A stretch of DNA of 64,000 nt from Streptomyces paludis (lineage in GTDB: Bacteria > Actinomycetota > Actinomycetes > Streptomycetales > Streptomycetaceae). The notes below the pieces were generated by a model. The model was not told the origin of the DNA and searched no databases. It was given only the letters and a program-made list of their open reading frames with translations. The stretch spans positions 6,758,001 through 6,822,000 of the forward strand of contig NZ_CP031194.1 in the NCBI RefSeq assembly GCF_003344965.1. The letters are read 5' to 3'. The position numbers and the translations under genes were made by a program. Positions 43,263 through 51,705 of the stretch are shown piece by piece; within the stretch, counting starts at the first letter, position 1, and every line of letters begins with the position of its first letter.

Positions 43263-45419
43263 ATGTACCCCGTGGTGGGCTACCTTCCCGTCGTCACGAC
43301 CAGTTTCGTCGGCCGAGAGACCGAACTGGACGCTGTCGAGCGGGCATTACAAGAGCACCGGCTGGTCACTCTCACGGGCGGCGGCGGCATCGGCAAGAGC
43401 CGTCTCGCGCTGCGCGCCGCCGACCGGGCGCGGGCCCGTTATCCGGACGGGGTCTGGTGGGCCGACCTGTCGCCCCTCCATGACGACCGGCTGCTCATCG
43501 CCACCGTCTGCGACGCCGTGGGCCTCCTGGACCACAGCGCGCGCCGGCCCGTGGAGGCGCTGGGCGAATGGCTGGCCGGGCGGCGCGCGCTGCTCGTCCT
43601 CGACTGCTGCGAACGGGTGATCGCCTCCTGCGCCGGCGTCGTGGCCGACCTCCTTGTCGCCGCGCCCGCCCTGACCGTCCTCGCCACCAGCAGACAGCCG
43701 CTCGGCATCGGCGGCGAACACCTCCTCGACGTGGGGCCGCTGCCCGCCGGCGGGGCCGGGCAGGAGGCCGTCCGGCTCTTCCGCGACCGGGCCGCCGCCG
43801 CCGCGCCCCACCTCGCCCTCGACACCCCGGCCGCCGCCGCGGCGGTCGCCGAGATCTGCCACCGCCTCGAAGGGATCCCGCTCGCCGTCGAACTGGCCTG
43901 CGCCCGGCTCCGCGAGAACGGCGTGGAGGAGATCGCCACCCGGCTGCGGGCCCCCGCCCCCGGATCAGCTCCCGGGTCCGCGCCCGGATCCGCCCCCACG
44001 CCCGCGCCAAGCTCGCCCGCCGCACCCCCGTCCCCGCTGCCCTCCCTCTCCCGCTCCACCGCCCGGCTCGACGTCCTCGCCGACGACTCCGTATGGCCCC
44101 AGCGCCACCGCGCCCTGCGTACCGCCATCGGCTGGAGCCACGAACTCTGCGCGCCCCTCGAACGGCTTCTGTGGGCACGCCTCTCGGTCTTCCCGGGCGC
44201 CGTGGACGTGGCCGACGCCCGGGCCGTCTGCGCCGGCGGCCCGCTCACCGGCCACGATGTCCCCGTACTCCTGGAGCGGCTCGCCGCGCAGTCCGTCCTC
44301 CAGCGCGACGGCGACCGCTACCGGATGCTCGACACCCTCCGCGAGTACGGCACGATGTGGCTCGGGGAACTCGGCGAGCGCGGCCTCCTCGCCGACCGCC
44401 ACGCCGGCCACTTCGCCGAGACCGCCGCCCAGGCGCACACCGGCTGGCTCGGACCGCGCCAGGTCGACTGGTACCGCAGGATCGCCGACTGCCACGCCGA
44501 CCTCTGCGCCGCCCTCGACCATCTGCTCGTCCGCGAACCCGAACGGGCCGTACGGATGGCCGGCCACACCGGGCTCTTCTGGAGCTGCTGCGGCCATCTG
44601 CACGAGGCCCGCACCTATCTGGAACGCGCGCTGAGCCGCACCTCCGCGCACGGCCCGGACCGTATCCGCGCGCTCTGGGCGCTCAGCATTACCCGTACCC
44701 TCCAGGGCGACCACGAGGACGCCCGAAGACTCGGCGAGGAGTGCAGCCTCGCCGCCTGGCGCGACCAGGACCCGGAGTCCGTGCTGTCCGCCGCCCACTC
44801 CGTCAGCTTCACCTATCTGATGATGGGCCGCCCCAAGTCCGCCCTCACGGTCGCGGACCGCGCCCTGCGCCATGTGACCGGCGACCCCGCCGACGCCCCG
44901 TCGCAGCTGCGGTGCCGGGTGATACGGCTCTTCGCGCTCTCCGCGCTCGGCCGGCTCGACGAGGCGTACGAGGACGCCGCCGCCCTCCAGCGGCTCAGCC
45001 TGGGCTACGGCGAGCACTGGGCCCGCGCCTACGCCGACCACCAACTCGCCCTGATAGAGCTGATGCGGGGCCGGCCGCGCGACGCCGAGAGGCATGCGCG
45101 CGCCATGCTCGCGGGCAAGTACCGGCTGCGCGACAGCCTCGGCATCGCGCTCGGCCTCGATCTGCTCGCCGGGGCCATCGCGGCCCGGGGCGACGGCGTG
45201 GCGGCCGCCCGTACCTCCGGTACGGGACACACGTACTGGCGCATGATCGGCCACCCGCACCGGGGCACCCCCGAACTGGGCGCCATCCGCGACGAGTGGG
45301 AGCGGCGGGCGCGCGAGGCGGCGGGTGATCCGGCGTACGAGAGCGCCTACCAGCTCGGTCTGGTGACGGACGCCGAGAGCGGCCTCGCCCTCGCGCTCCA
45401 GGGACACCTTCCGTCGTGA
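43263..45419 (+). CDS. NB-ARC-type ATPase/TPR regulator-like protein (TTA codon, no C-terminal HTH)
   Basis: 718 residues. P-loop at about 43-50 (LTGGGGIGKSRLAL), Walker-B-like ALLVLDCCERV, ATSRQPLGI, CHRLEGIPLAVELACARL (GLPL-type motif), then winged-helix-like segment and many TPR-like repeats up to the end. This is the build of actinobacterial LuxR/SARP-related ATPase regulators, but I see no DNA-binding helix-turn-helix at either end. Codon 29 (43347-43349) is TTA, suggesting bldA control. Start at ATG 43263 is tentative; ribosome site weak. A run of Pro/Ser/Ala at about 238-265 is an inter-domain linker. Confidence 0.82.
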   Translation: MYPVVGYLPVVTTSFVGRETELDAVERALQEHRLVTLTGGGGIGKSRLALRAADRARARYPDGVWWADLSPLHDDRLLIATVCDAVGLLDHSARRPVEALGEWLAGRRALLVLDCCERVIASCAGVVADLLVAAPALTVLATSRQPLGIGGEHLLDVGPLPAGGAGQEAVRLFRDRAAAAAPHLALDTPAAAAAVAEICHRLEGIPLAVELACARLRENGVEEIATRLRAPAPGSAPGSAPGSAPTPAPSSPAAPPSPLPSLSRSTARLDVLADDSVWPQRHRALRTAIGWSHELCAPLERLLWARLSVFPGAVDVADARAVCAGGPLTGHDVPVLLERLAAQSVLQRDGDRYRMLDTLREYGTMWLGELGERGLLADRHAGHFAETAAQAHTGWLGPRQVDWYRRIADCHADLCAALDHLLVREPERAVRMAGHTGLFWSCCGHLHEARTYLERALSRTSAHGPDRIRALWALSITRTLQGDHEDARRLGEECSLAAWRDQDPESVLSAAHSVSFTYLMMGRPKSALTVADRALRHVTGDPADAPSQLRCRVIRLFALSALGRLDEAYEDAAALQRLSLGYGEHWARAYADHQLALIELMRGRPRDAERHARAMLAGKYRLRDSLGIALGLDLLAGAIAARGDGVAAARTSGTGHTYWRMIGHPHRGTPELGAIRDEWERRAREAAGDPAYESAYQLGLVTDAESGLALALQGHLPS

Positions 45420-45445
45420 CAGCGCCCGTTGTGACAGCGCCCGTC
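45416..45445. repeat. 15-base tandem duplication across the ATPase stop codon
   Basis: GTGACAGCGCCCGTT at 45416-45430 is repeated at 45431-45445 with one change; the first copy contains the TGA stop. Confidence 0.8.
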
Positions 45446-45564
45446 GCGGCACCCTCACCCGTACCACTCCCGCCGTACCGCTGACGCCACGCTCCCGGCC
45501 GCCGCCACCACCCCTCTGGCACCCCCTCTGGCCGCCGGGACGCGCCGCCGGATACGGTCCTGGC

Positions 45565-46767
45565 ATGCCAGCTTTCGACCCCCGGTCGCCCGATTTCCTC
45601 GCCGACCCCTACCCCGCCTACGCCGAACTGCGGGCGCGGGGCCGGGCGCACTACTACGCGCCGAGCGACCAGTGGCTCGTCCCGCACCACGCGGATGTCT
45701 CCGCGCTGCTGCGCGACCGGCGCCTCGGCCGCTCGTACGGGCACCGGTTCACGCACGAGGAGTTCGGCAGGACCGCGCCGCCCGCCGGGCACGAGCCCTT
45801 CCACGAGCTGAACGACCACGGGATGCTGGAGCTGGAGCCGCCGGACCACACCCGGATCCGCCGGCTGGTCTCGAAGGCGTTCACACCGCGTACGGTCGAG
45901 CAGCTCCAGCCGTACGTACGGAAGCTCGCGGCCGAACTGGTGGGCCGGCTCGTCGACGAGGGCGGGGGCGATCTGCTGACCGCCGTCGCCGAACCGCTGC
46001 CCGTCGCCGTCATCGCCGAGATGCTCGGCGTCCCCGAGGAGGACCGCCCGCTGCTGCGGCCCTGGTCGGCGGCCATCTGCGCGATGTACGAGCTGAACCC
46101 GCCGGAGGAGACGGCCCGGCAGGCGGTCACCGCCTCGCTGGAGTTCTCCACGTATCTGCGCGGACTCATCACCGCCCGGCGCGAGAAACCCGGCACGGAC
46201 CTGATCTCCGGACTGATCGCCGCCCACGACGAGGGCGGCCGGCTGACCGAGGCCGAGATGGTCGCCACCTGCGCCCTGCTGCTGAACGCCGGGCACGAGG
46301 CCACCGTCAACTCCACGGTCAACGGCTGGCACGCCCTCTTCCGGCACCCGGAGCAGCTCGCCGCCCTGCGCGCGGACCGGTCCCTGCTGCCCACGGCCGT
46401 CGAGGAGCTGATGCGCTACGACACACCGCTCCAGCTCTTCGAACGGTGGGTGCTCGATCCGGTGGAGATCGGCGGGACCACCATCCCGCGCGGCGCCGAG
46501 GTCGCGCTGCTCTTCGGCTCCGCCAACCACGATCCGGCGGTCTTCGCCGCGCCGGACACCCTGGACCTCGGCCGCCGCGACAATCCGCACATCTCCTTCA
46601 GCGCGGGGATCCACTACTGCATAGGCGCTCCGCTGGCCCGGATCGAACTCGCCGCGTCGATGGCCGCACTGCTCGACCAGGCCCCCGGTCTCGGCCCGGC
46701 CGCGGAACCGGTCCGCAAGCCGAACTTCGTGATCCGGGGGCTGGAGGAACTGCCTGTGGTGGTGTGA
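45565..46767 (+). CDS. cytochrome P450
   Basis: 400 residues, soluble bacterial class. I-helix LLLNAGHEATVNSTV (oxygen-binding Gly/Glu-Ala-Thr), K-helix EELMR (ExxR), haem loop FSAGIHYCIGAPLAR with the axial Cys. It hydroxylates or oxidises a small molecule with electrons from a ferredoxin; no ferredoxin gene is adjacent. A TACGGT hexamer ends about 7 bases before the ATG, so a short-leader or leaderless transcript is possible. Confidence 0.95.
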   Translation: MPAFDPRSPDFLADPYPAYAELRARGRAHYYAPSDQWLVPHHADVSALLRDRRLGRSYGHRFTHEEFGRTAPPAGHEPFHELNDHGMLELEPPDHTRIRRLVSKAFTPRTVEQLQPYVRKLAAELVGRLVDEGGGDLLTAVAEPLPVAVIAEMLGVPEEDRPLLRPWSAAICAMYELNPPEETARQAVTASLEFSTYLRGLITARREKPGTDLISGLIAAHDEGGRLTEAEMVATCALLLNAGHEATVNSTVNGWHALFRHPEQLAALRADRSLLPTAVEELMRYDTPLQLFERWVLDPVEIGGTTIPRGAEVALLFGSANHDPAVFAAPDTLDLGRRDNPHISFSAGIHYCIGAPLARIELAASMAALLDQAPGLGPAAEPVRKPNFVIRGLEELPVVV

Positions 46768-46786
46768 GTGCCTGTGGTGGTGTGAG
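46751..46786. repeat. 18-base tandem duplication across the P450 stop codon
   Basis: Two identical 18-base units (46751-46768 and 46769-46786), each with an in-frame GTGTGAG; the first contains the real stop. Confidence 0.85.
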
Positions 46787-46806
46787 CGAGGTGTGTGCCC
46801 CGCTCG

Positions 46807-47622
46807 CTACTTCACCGGCTCGGGGATCCGGCCGATCTCCTGCTCCCCGGCCGGCAGGTACTTGCCGATGAAGAACTTGTACAGCGCCGCGCCGAGCGGC
46901 CCGCCGATCAGCGGGCCCACGATCGGCACCCAGAAGTAGAGGTTGCCGTACTGGTCCCGCCATGCCCCGTGGTACCCGGTGATAAAGCTGGCCAGCCGGG
47001 GGCCGAAGTCGCGCGCCGGGTTGATGGCGTATCCGGCGTCGGTGCCCCACGCCATGCCGATCGCCACGATCAGCAGACCGATGAGCAGCGGCCCGAGGTT
47101 GGCTCCGGGCGGGCTGTTGAGCAGATCGGTGAGCGCGAAGAGGACCAGGACCAGGATGGCCGTACCGATGATCTGGTCCCGCAGCGCGCCCCACTCGCTC
47201 ACCGGGAGTGTGCCGTTGCCGGGCAGTGTGGAGAACACGATCTGGGTCTTGTAGGTGTGTCCGGGGTCGGCCTTGGCCAGCACCTCCGTGTAGTTCCAGC
47301 GCACCAGCAGCGCCGCCACGAACGCGCCCGCCGTCTGCGCCAGTACGTACGGCAGCACCTTGCGCCACTCGAAACCGCGGAAGAGCGCGAACGACAGGGT
47401 CACCGCCGGGTTGATGTGGGCGCCGCTGAGCCGGGCGGCCACATACACACCGAGGGTGACCCCGAGCCCCCACGCCCAGGCGATGCTGTCGTGGTCGCCG
47501 AGCCCGCCGGCCACCACCTGGGCCACCACTCCGCAGCCGAAGAGGATGAGGATCATGGTCCCGGCGAACTCCGCGGACAGTTCGCCGATGAGACCGCCCC
47601 GTTTTCCTACGTGTTCTTTCAT
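46807..47622 (-). CDS. MIP-family channel (aquaglyceroporin, GlpF-like)
   Basis: 271 residues, six helices plus two half-helices with NPA motifs: SGAHINPAVTLSFAL and YAINPARDFGPR. The Asp after the second NPA (NPARD) is typical of glycerol facilitators. It lets glycerol or similar polyols diffuse in. The start is ATG 47622. No glycerol kinase gene is next to it. Convergent with the P450 gene. Confidence 0.93.
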   Translation of the reverse strand: MKEHVGKRGGLIGELSAEFAGTMILILFGCGVVAQVVAGGLGDHDSIAWAWGLGVTLGVYVAARLSGAHINPAVTLSFALFRGFEWRKVLPYVLAQTAGAFVAALLVRWNYTEVLAKADPGHTYKTQIVFSTLPGNGTLPVSEWGALRDQIIGTAILVLVLFALTDLLNSPPGANLGPLLIGLLIVAIGMAWGTDAGYAINPARDFGPRLASFITGYHGAWRDQYGNLYFWVPIVGPLIGGPLGAALYKFFIGKYLPAGEQEIGRIPEPVK

Positions 47623-47791
47623 GGGTTCTCTGCCTTCCGCGATCCACGGGTCGAGTACGCCGAGTACGCCGGACGCGCCGCAACGCTGTGCGCCGTACTA
47701 CCTCGGGATTCTGTTCCGGGTGGGGGGCTTCCGCGACGCGAAGGGGCCATAGGAGTGGTGGTACGGAGGGAATCCGGCCCGTCCGGGCGTG

Positions 47792-48037
47792 TCAGAGCCA
47801 GTGCCTGACGTGCCAGGTGTATTTGCCGCCGCCGACCCAGCGGACGGTGTCGAGATCGTCCAGATCGATATGGGTGAGCCCCGCGTGGAAGGCGATTCTC
47901 ACCACGTCGTCCATCCCGTACGCCTTGCCGGCCGGCACACCGTGGATCTCCACGATCCGGTACGGCGGATCGTCCTCGATGACCCCCAGCACCAGCACCG
48001 GAACGCCCCGGAAGTGTGTGCTCTCGCTCTCTGTCAT
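47792..48037 (-). CDS. hypothetical protein, 81 residues
   Basis: Not recognised. Soluble, acidic first half, basic/aromatic end (GGGKYTWHVRHWL); sequence FRGVPVLVLGVIEDDPPYRIVEIHGVPAG looks like a small beta barrel. ATG start with a possible AAGG site; 10 bases after the FAD monooxygenase gene on the same strand, so likely co-translated. Confidence 0.7.
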   Translation of the reverse strand: MTESESTHFRGVPVLVLGVIEDDPPYRIVEIHGVPAGKAYGMDDVVRIAFHAGLTHIDLDDLDTVRWVGGGKYTWHVRHWL

Positions 48038-48047
48038 GCGTTCAGCC

Positions 48048-49250
48048 TTACCTCAGCCGGGAGTGCGCTGTCCTGGCGACCTTCGGGCCCAGCCAGCGCT
48101 TGAGCCGGCGCAGCGCGTCGAGCCGCTCGGCCGTCCGGTCCAGCCGGTAGTACAGCGCGGGCGGCAGATGCGGCAGCAGGGGGGAGTGGCGCTGGCCGAG
48201 CAGCGCGAACATCTGCTCGGGCGGCAGCTGGGTGTAGCGGGGCAGGTTCTCGTACCACTGGGCGCTGTAGCGGGCCGCGCTCTGCGTGGAGAGCAGCGCC
48301 GAGCGGCGCTCGCGCTCGTAGTGGGTGAGCGCGGTGCGCAGGGCCGGCTGCCCGCGCAGCGCGCCCGCCAGGGAGACGGCGTCCTCCAGGGCTAGGGTGG
48401 TGCCCGCGCCGATGGAGTAGTGCGTGGTGTGCGCGGCGTCGCCGAGCAGGACGAGATTGCCGTGCGACCAGGTCCGGTTGGTGACGGTACGGAAGGTCAG
48501 CCAGCGCGCGCTGCCGCCGGAGTCCGCCCGGCCGATCAGCGGGTGCCCGTCCAGCGGTTCGGCGAAGAGCTTCTCCAGCAGGGCCAGCCCGTCCGCCTCG
48601 TTGGCCTCGTCGAGCCCCAGCCCCGTCCAGGTCGCCGCGGAGCACTCGACGACACAGGTGCTGTGGTCGGGGCCGAACGGGTAGCCGTACGCCCAGATCC
48701 AGCCGTGCTCGGTCTCCACGAAGGCGAAGGTGAAGGCGGAGAAGACCTTGGTCGTGCCGAGCCAGATGTAGACATTGCGCCCGGTCACCGACTCCGTACC
48801 GAAGTGGCCGGCGTGGCGCTCGCGCAGCGCGCTGCCCGCCCCGTCGCAGGCGACGAGCAGATCGGCGTCCGGCGGCGCGTCGTCCGGGGCCAGCTCGCGC
48901 CCGAACTCCACGTGGACGCCGAGGGACTGGGCCCGTTCGGCGAGGATGTCCAGCAGTACGCGCCGGCCGATGCCGAACCCCTCGTCGCCGCGGTGTGTGG
49001 TCCGGTGGTCGCGGATGTGGGCGACCCCGTCGCTCCAGGAGACGGAGTTCTCCCGGACGGCGCGGGCGGACTCGGGATCGTGCTGGTGGAGCTTCTGGAT
49101 CAGACCGCCCCAGTACGTCACACCCCAGCCGTAGGTCGAACCGGCCGGGTTGCGCTCATGGACGGTGATGTCGTGGGACGGGTTCTGCCGCTTCATCAGG
49201 ATGGAGAAATACAGTCCGGCGGGCCCGCCGCCGACACAGGCGACCTTCAC
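48048..49250 (-). CDS. FAD-dependent monooxygenase (PHBH class)
   Basis: 400 residues. FAD motif ACVGGGPAGLYFSILMK at the N-terminus, GWGVTYWGGL, DG motif LVACDGAGSALRE, and GD motif NLVLLGDAAHTTHYSIGAGTTLALEDAVSLA (in part: LLGDAAHTTHYSIGAG). Related proteins hydroxylate aromatic compounds or act as anthranilate/tryptophan-type monooxygenases. I prefer the GTG at 49250 because an AGGGAG site lies 7 bases upstream; a GTG two codons earlier is the alternative. Divergent from the TPM-domain gene. Confidence 0.9.
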   Translation of the reverse strand: MKVACVGGGPAGLYFSILMKRQNPSHDITVHERNPAGSTYGWGVTYWGGLIQKLHQHDPESARAVRENSVSWSDGVAHIRDHRTTHRGDEGFGIGRRVLLDILAERAQSLGVHVEFGRELAPDDAPPDADLLVACDGAGSALRERHAGHFGTESVTGRNVYIWLGTTKVFSAFTFAFVETEHGWIWAYGYPFGPDHSTCVVECSAATWTGLGLDEANEADGLALLEKLFAEPLDGHPLIGRADSGGSARWLTFRTVTNRTWSHGNLVLLGDAAHTTHYSIGAGTTLALEDAVSLAGALRGQPALRTALTHYERERRSALLSTQSAARYSAQWYENLPRYTQLPPEQMFALLGQRHSPLLPHLPPALYYRLDRTAERLDALRRLKRWLGPKVARTAHSRLR

Positions 49251-49390
49251 ACGCACTCCCTGGAGTCACGAGTCACGCAAAGCGATGGTGGAGTGACCCA
49301 AGGTAGCGGAGGGGTGGGTGGCCGGATGTGACCCACGCGCGGGGGCGCGTAGAGGTGTTCGGCCGCCGGGGCCGGGTAAAGACTTGCTAT

Positions 49391-49408
49391 ATTGCGCAAC
49401 TGTGCAAT
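49391..49408. promoter_or_regulatory. inverted repeat in the divergent promoter region
   Basis: ATTGCGCAACTGTGCAAT, 14 of 18 positions symmetric, in the 202-base gap between the FAD monooxygenase and TPM-domain genes, in a locally AT-rich stretch. A candidate operator; the regulator is unknown. Confidence 0.45.
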
Positions 49409-49452
49409 TGATTCGACACAAGCAACTCTCGTACGCCCCAAGGAGATTCCCG

Positions 49453-50892
49453 ATGCCCGTCACCGCGGGGTCCCGGCCGCTGCCGGGGCCGAGGCTCAGG
49501 CCCAGGTCAAGGCCCAGTCCGGGGCCGGGAGCACGGCCGGTCCTGGCCCTGGCCGTCCTGCTGCTGGCCGTGGCCGCCGCGCTGCTGGCCCCCGCGTCCG
49601 CGTACGCGGCGAGCGGCACGGCGGAGGTGGCCGCGGCCCTCAAGAAGGGCCCCGTCTATGTCGATCCGCGGGTCGCGAGCGCGCTCCCGAAGGCCGACGC
49701 GGAGGCGCTCGCGAAGAGGATCGTGGACGCGGACAGGCCCGTGTTCGTCGCGGTGCTGCCGGAGGACGACGCGTTCCCCCGCGCCACCGTGATCGCGGAC
49801 GTACGGTCGCTCACCGGTATCACCGGGGTGTACGCGGTCCGGCTCGGTGACGCCTTCAGCGCCGGGGCCGACCCGCGCGTGATGTCCCGCAACGCCGTCG
49901 ACAACCTCCGGGGCGCGGCCCGGCGCGCCGCGCCCGACGACGCCACCGCCCAGCTGAACAGCTTTGTCGACCAGGCGCTCCAGCAGGCCACGGGCACCGC
50001 CCCCGCCTCCTGGTCCGGGGACGGCGCCGACGGCGACGGCGAGGGCTCCGGATCCACCGGACTGATCGTCCTGGGCGGTGTGGCGGTCGCGGGCGGAGCC
50101 GGCGCGTACGCCCTCCACCGCAAGCGGAAGCGGGAGCGCGAGGAGCGCGAGCGGGCCGAACTGGCCGCTCTGCGCGTGGTGGTGGACGAGGACATCACCT
50201 CCTTCGGCGAGGAGCTGGACCGCCTCGGCTTCACCCCGTCGGAGCGCGGCGCCACCGAAGAGATGCGCCAGGACTACGGGCAGGCGCTCGACGCGTACGA
50301 GAAGGCCAGGACGCAGGCCGAGGCCGCCGCCCGGCCCGACGACATCCGGCCGGCCGTCGAGACCCTGGAACAGGGCCGGTTCGCGCTGGCGACCCTGGCC
50401 GCCCGCCGGGCCGGCGAGGCGCTCCCGGAGCGCCGCGTCCCCTGCTTCTTCGACCCCCGGCACGGCCCCTCGGTCTCCGATGTGCCGTGGGCCCCGCCGG
50501 GCGGCGCCGAGCGGCCCGTGCCCGCCTGCGCCACGGACGCGGAGCTGGCCGCGCGGGGCGGGACGCCGCAGTCCCGGATGGTCGACACCCCGCAGGGCGC
50601 CCAGCCGTACTGGAACGCCGGTCCCGCCTACTCGCCCTGGGCGGGCGGCTACTTCGGGCTCGCCGCCGGTGCGGTGGGCGGTCTGCTCGTGGGCACGATG
50701 ATCGGCTCCATGCTCAGCGCGCCGGCGGCCTTCGCGGACTCCGGCGCGGGCCTCGGCGAGAGCCTCCCCGAGGGCGGTGATGTCTCGGGCGCCGACTTCA
50801 ACGCGGCCGACTTCGGTGGAGGGTTCGGCGGGTCCGGCGGCTTCGGCGGATCGGGCGACTCGGGCGGTGACTTCGGGGGCGGCGACTGGTGA
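49453..50892 (+). CDS. TPM-domain membrane protein with Gly-rich tail
   Basis: 479 residues. Signal/anchor helix at about 28-55, then an extracytoplasmic TPM-like domain (about 58-185; YVDPRVASALPKADAEALAKRI), a second helix at about 198-217, a basic/acidic coiled-coil stretch (KRKREREERERAE), an alanine/glutamate-rich helical region, another hydrophobic glycine-rich helix (about 395-420), and a Gly/Ser/Asp/Phe-rich C-terminus. TPM proteins (YgcG, TLP18.3) are linked to membrane protein or photosystem maintenance; function here unknown. Start ATG with AAGGAG site 7 bases upstream. Confidence 0.82.
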   Translation: MPVTAGSRPLPGPRLRPRSRPSPGPGARPVLALAVLLLAVAAALLAPASAYAASGTAEVAAALKKGPVYVDPRVASALPKADAEALAKRIVDADRPVFVAVLPEDDAFPRATVIADVRSLTGITGVYAVRLGDAFSAGADPRVMSRNAVDNLRGAARRAAPDDATAQLNSFVDQALQQATGTAPASWSGDGADGDGEGSGSTGLIVLGGVAVAGGAGAYALHRKRKREREERERAELAALRVVVDEDITSFGEELDRLGFTPSERGATEEMRQDYGQALDAYEKARTQAEAAARPDDIRPAVETLEQGRFALATLAARRAGEALPERRVPCFFDPRHGPSVSDVPWAPPGGAERPVPACATDAELAARGGTPQSRMVDTPQGAQPYWNAGPAYSPWAGGYFGLAAGAVGGLLVGTMIGSMLSAPAAFADSGAGLGESLPEGGDVSGADFNAADFGGGFGGSGGFGGSGDSGGDFGGGDW

Positions 50893-50899
50893 GGTACGG

Positions 50900-50940
50900 A
50901 CCGGGCGGCGCGTACGGCTGTGGCCGCGGCGCCGCCCGGT
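50900..50940. terminator. hairpin terminator candidate between convergent genes
   Basis: Perfect 12-bp inverted repeat (50900-50911 with 50929-50940, 17-base loop), 7 bases after the stop of the TPM gene. Confidence 0.6.
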
Positions 50941-51005
50941 CGGGAGGCTGACGTCACGTCACTTCCGTACGGCCTGAACGGACTTCCGTCCTCCGCCGTC
51001 GCCGG

Positions 51006-51548
51006 TCAGTGCTGCGGCGGCGGCACCGGGCCGTCGAAACCGCCCCGCTGCTGGGCGTTCTGCTCGTCGCTCACGGCCCGGTAGATCAGATCCTTCAGGC
51101 CCTCCGGGTCCGGCACGTGCTTGAGGGTGAGCATCCCCTGCTCGGACGCGGACTGGATGAACAGCGTGCCCTCCCGCATGATCCGCTCCCACAGCGTGGC
51201 GCGGAACGAGACATCGTTGACCCGGATCAGCGGAATGCTGTGTCCGGTCTTCGTCAGAAACCCACTGCGCTTGTAGATGCGCTTCGTGGTCACGATGTAC
51301 AGCGTGCCGCGCCACTTGAGCAGCGGTATCAGCCACAACCAGACGGAAGCGATCAAAGCCAGACCGAGGATGACATAGTCGGTATTGGTGGCCCAGTCCT
51401 CACCCGAAGGGGTGAGCCAGATGAGCACCGTCGCCACCACCCAGATCAGTGCCAGCAGCAGGAATTCGGTGACGATCTCGGTCCAGTGCTGGCGCGTGGC
51501 GTGCACCAGTTGTTCATCGGGCGCCAAATGGCGGTCTACGGAAACCAT
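51006..51548 (-). CDS. PH-domain membrane protein (bacterial PH type 2)
   Basis: 180 residues: two helices (about 22-46 and 56-76) followed by a PH-like domain (about 80-160; GTLYIVTTKRIYKRSG, IPLIRVNDVSF, GTLFIQSASEQG). Common small membrane proteins of actinobacteria without clear function. The ATG at 51548 (MVSVDRHLAPDEQLV) is chosen; the open frame upstream to 51833 is not family-like. Divergent from the alkaline phosphatase gene. Confidence 0.88.
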   Translation of the reverse strand: MVSVDRHLAPDEQLVHATRQHWTEIVTEFLLLALIWVVATVLIWLTPSGEDWATNTDYVILGLALIASVWLWLIPLLKWRGTLYIVTTKRIYKRSGFLTKTGHSIPLIRVNDVSFRATLWERIMREGTLFIQSASEQGMLTLKHVPDPEGLKDLIYRAVSDEQNAQQRGGFDGPVPPPQH

Positions 51549-51637
51549 GCGGGAATCCTGGCACAGTGCGCGACCGGCCGAAACGGGTCGCCCGCCGGAG
51601 TGGTGTTCCCCCCGGGGCCACCGTGTGCTCGTGGGCC

Positions 51638-51648
51638 GTTCATTTACC
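51638..51648 (+). promoter_or_regulatory. possible PHO box unit
   Basis: GTTCATTTACC fits the 11-base direct-repeat unit bound by PhoP in streptomycetes. Only one good unit is seen; a -10-like TAGGGT follows at 51654-51659. It precedes an alkaline phosphatase gene, which is a classic phosphate-starvation target. Confidence 0.45.
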
Positions 51649-51705
51649 GCTCCTAGGGTCGGGTGCCTGATCGAATACTCGATCCGGACGAGGAGACATA
51701 CCGCT

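Noticed and set aside
45565..49250. Secondary-metabolite cluster around P450 and FAD monooxygenase
   Set aside because: No core biosynthetic enzyme (PKS, NRPS, terpene cyclase) is near; the genes are on different strands with a glycerol channel between.
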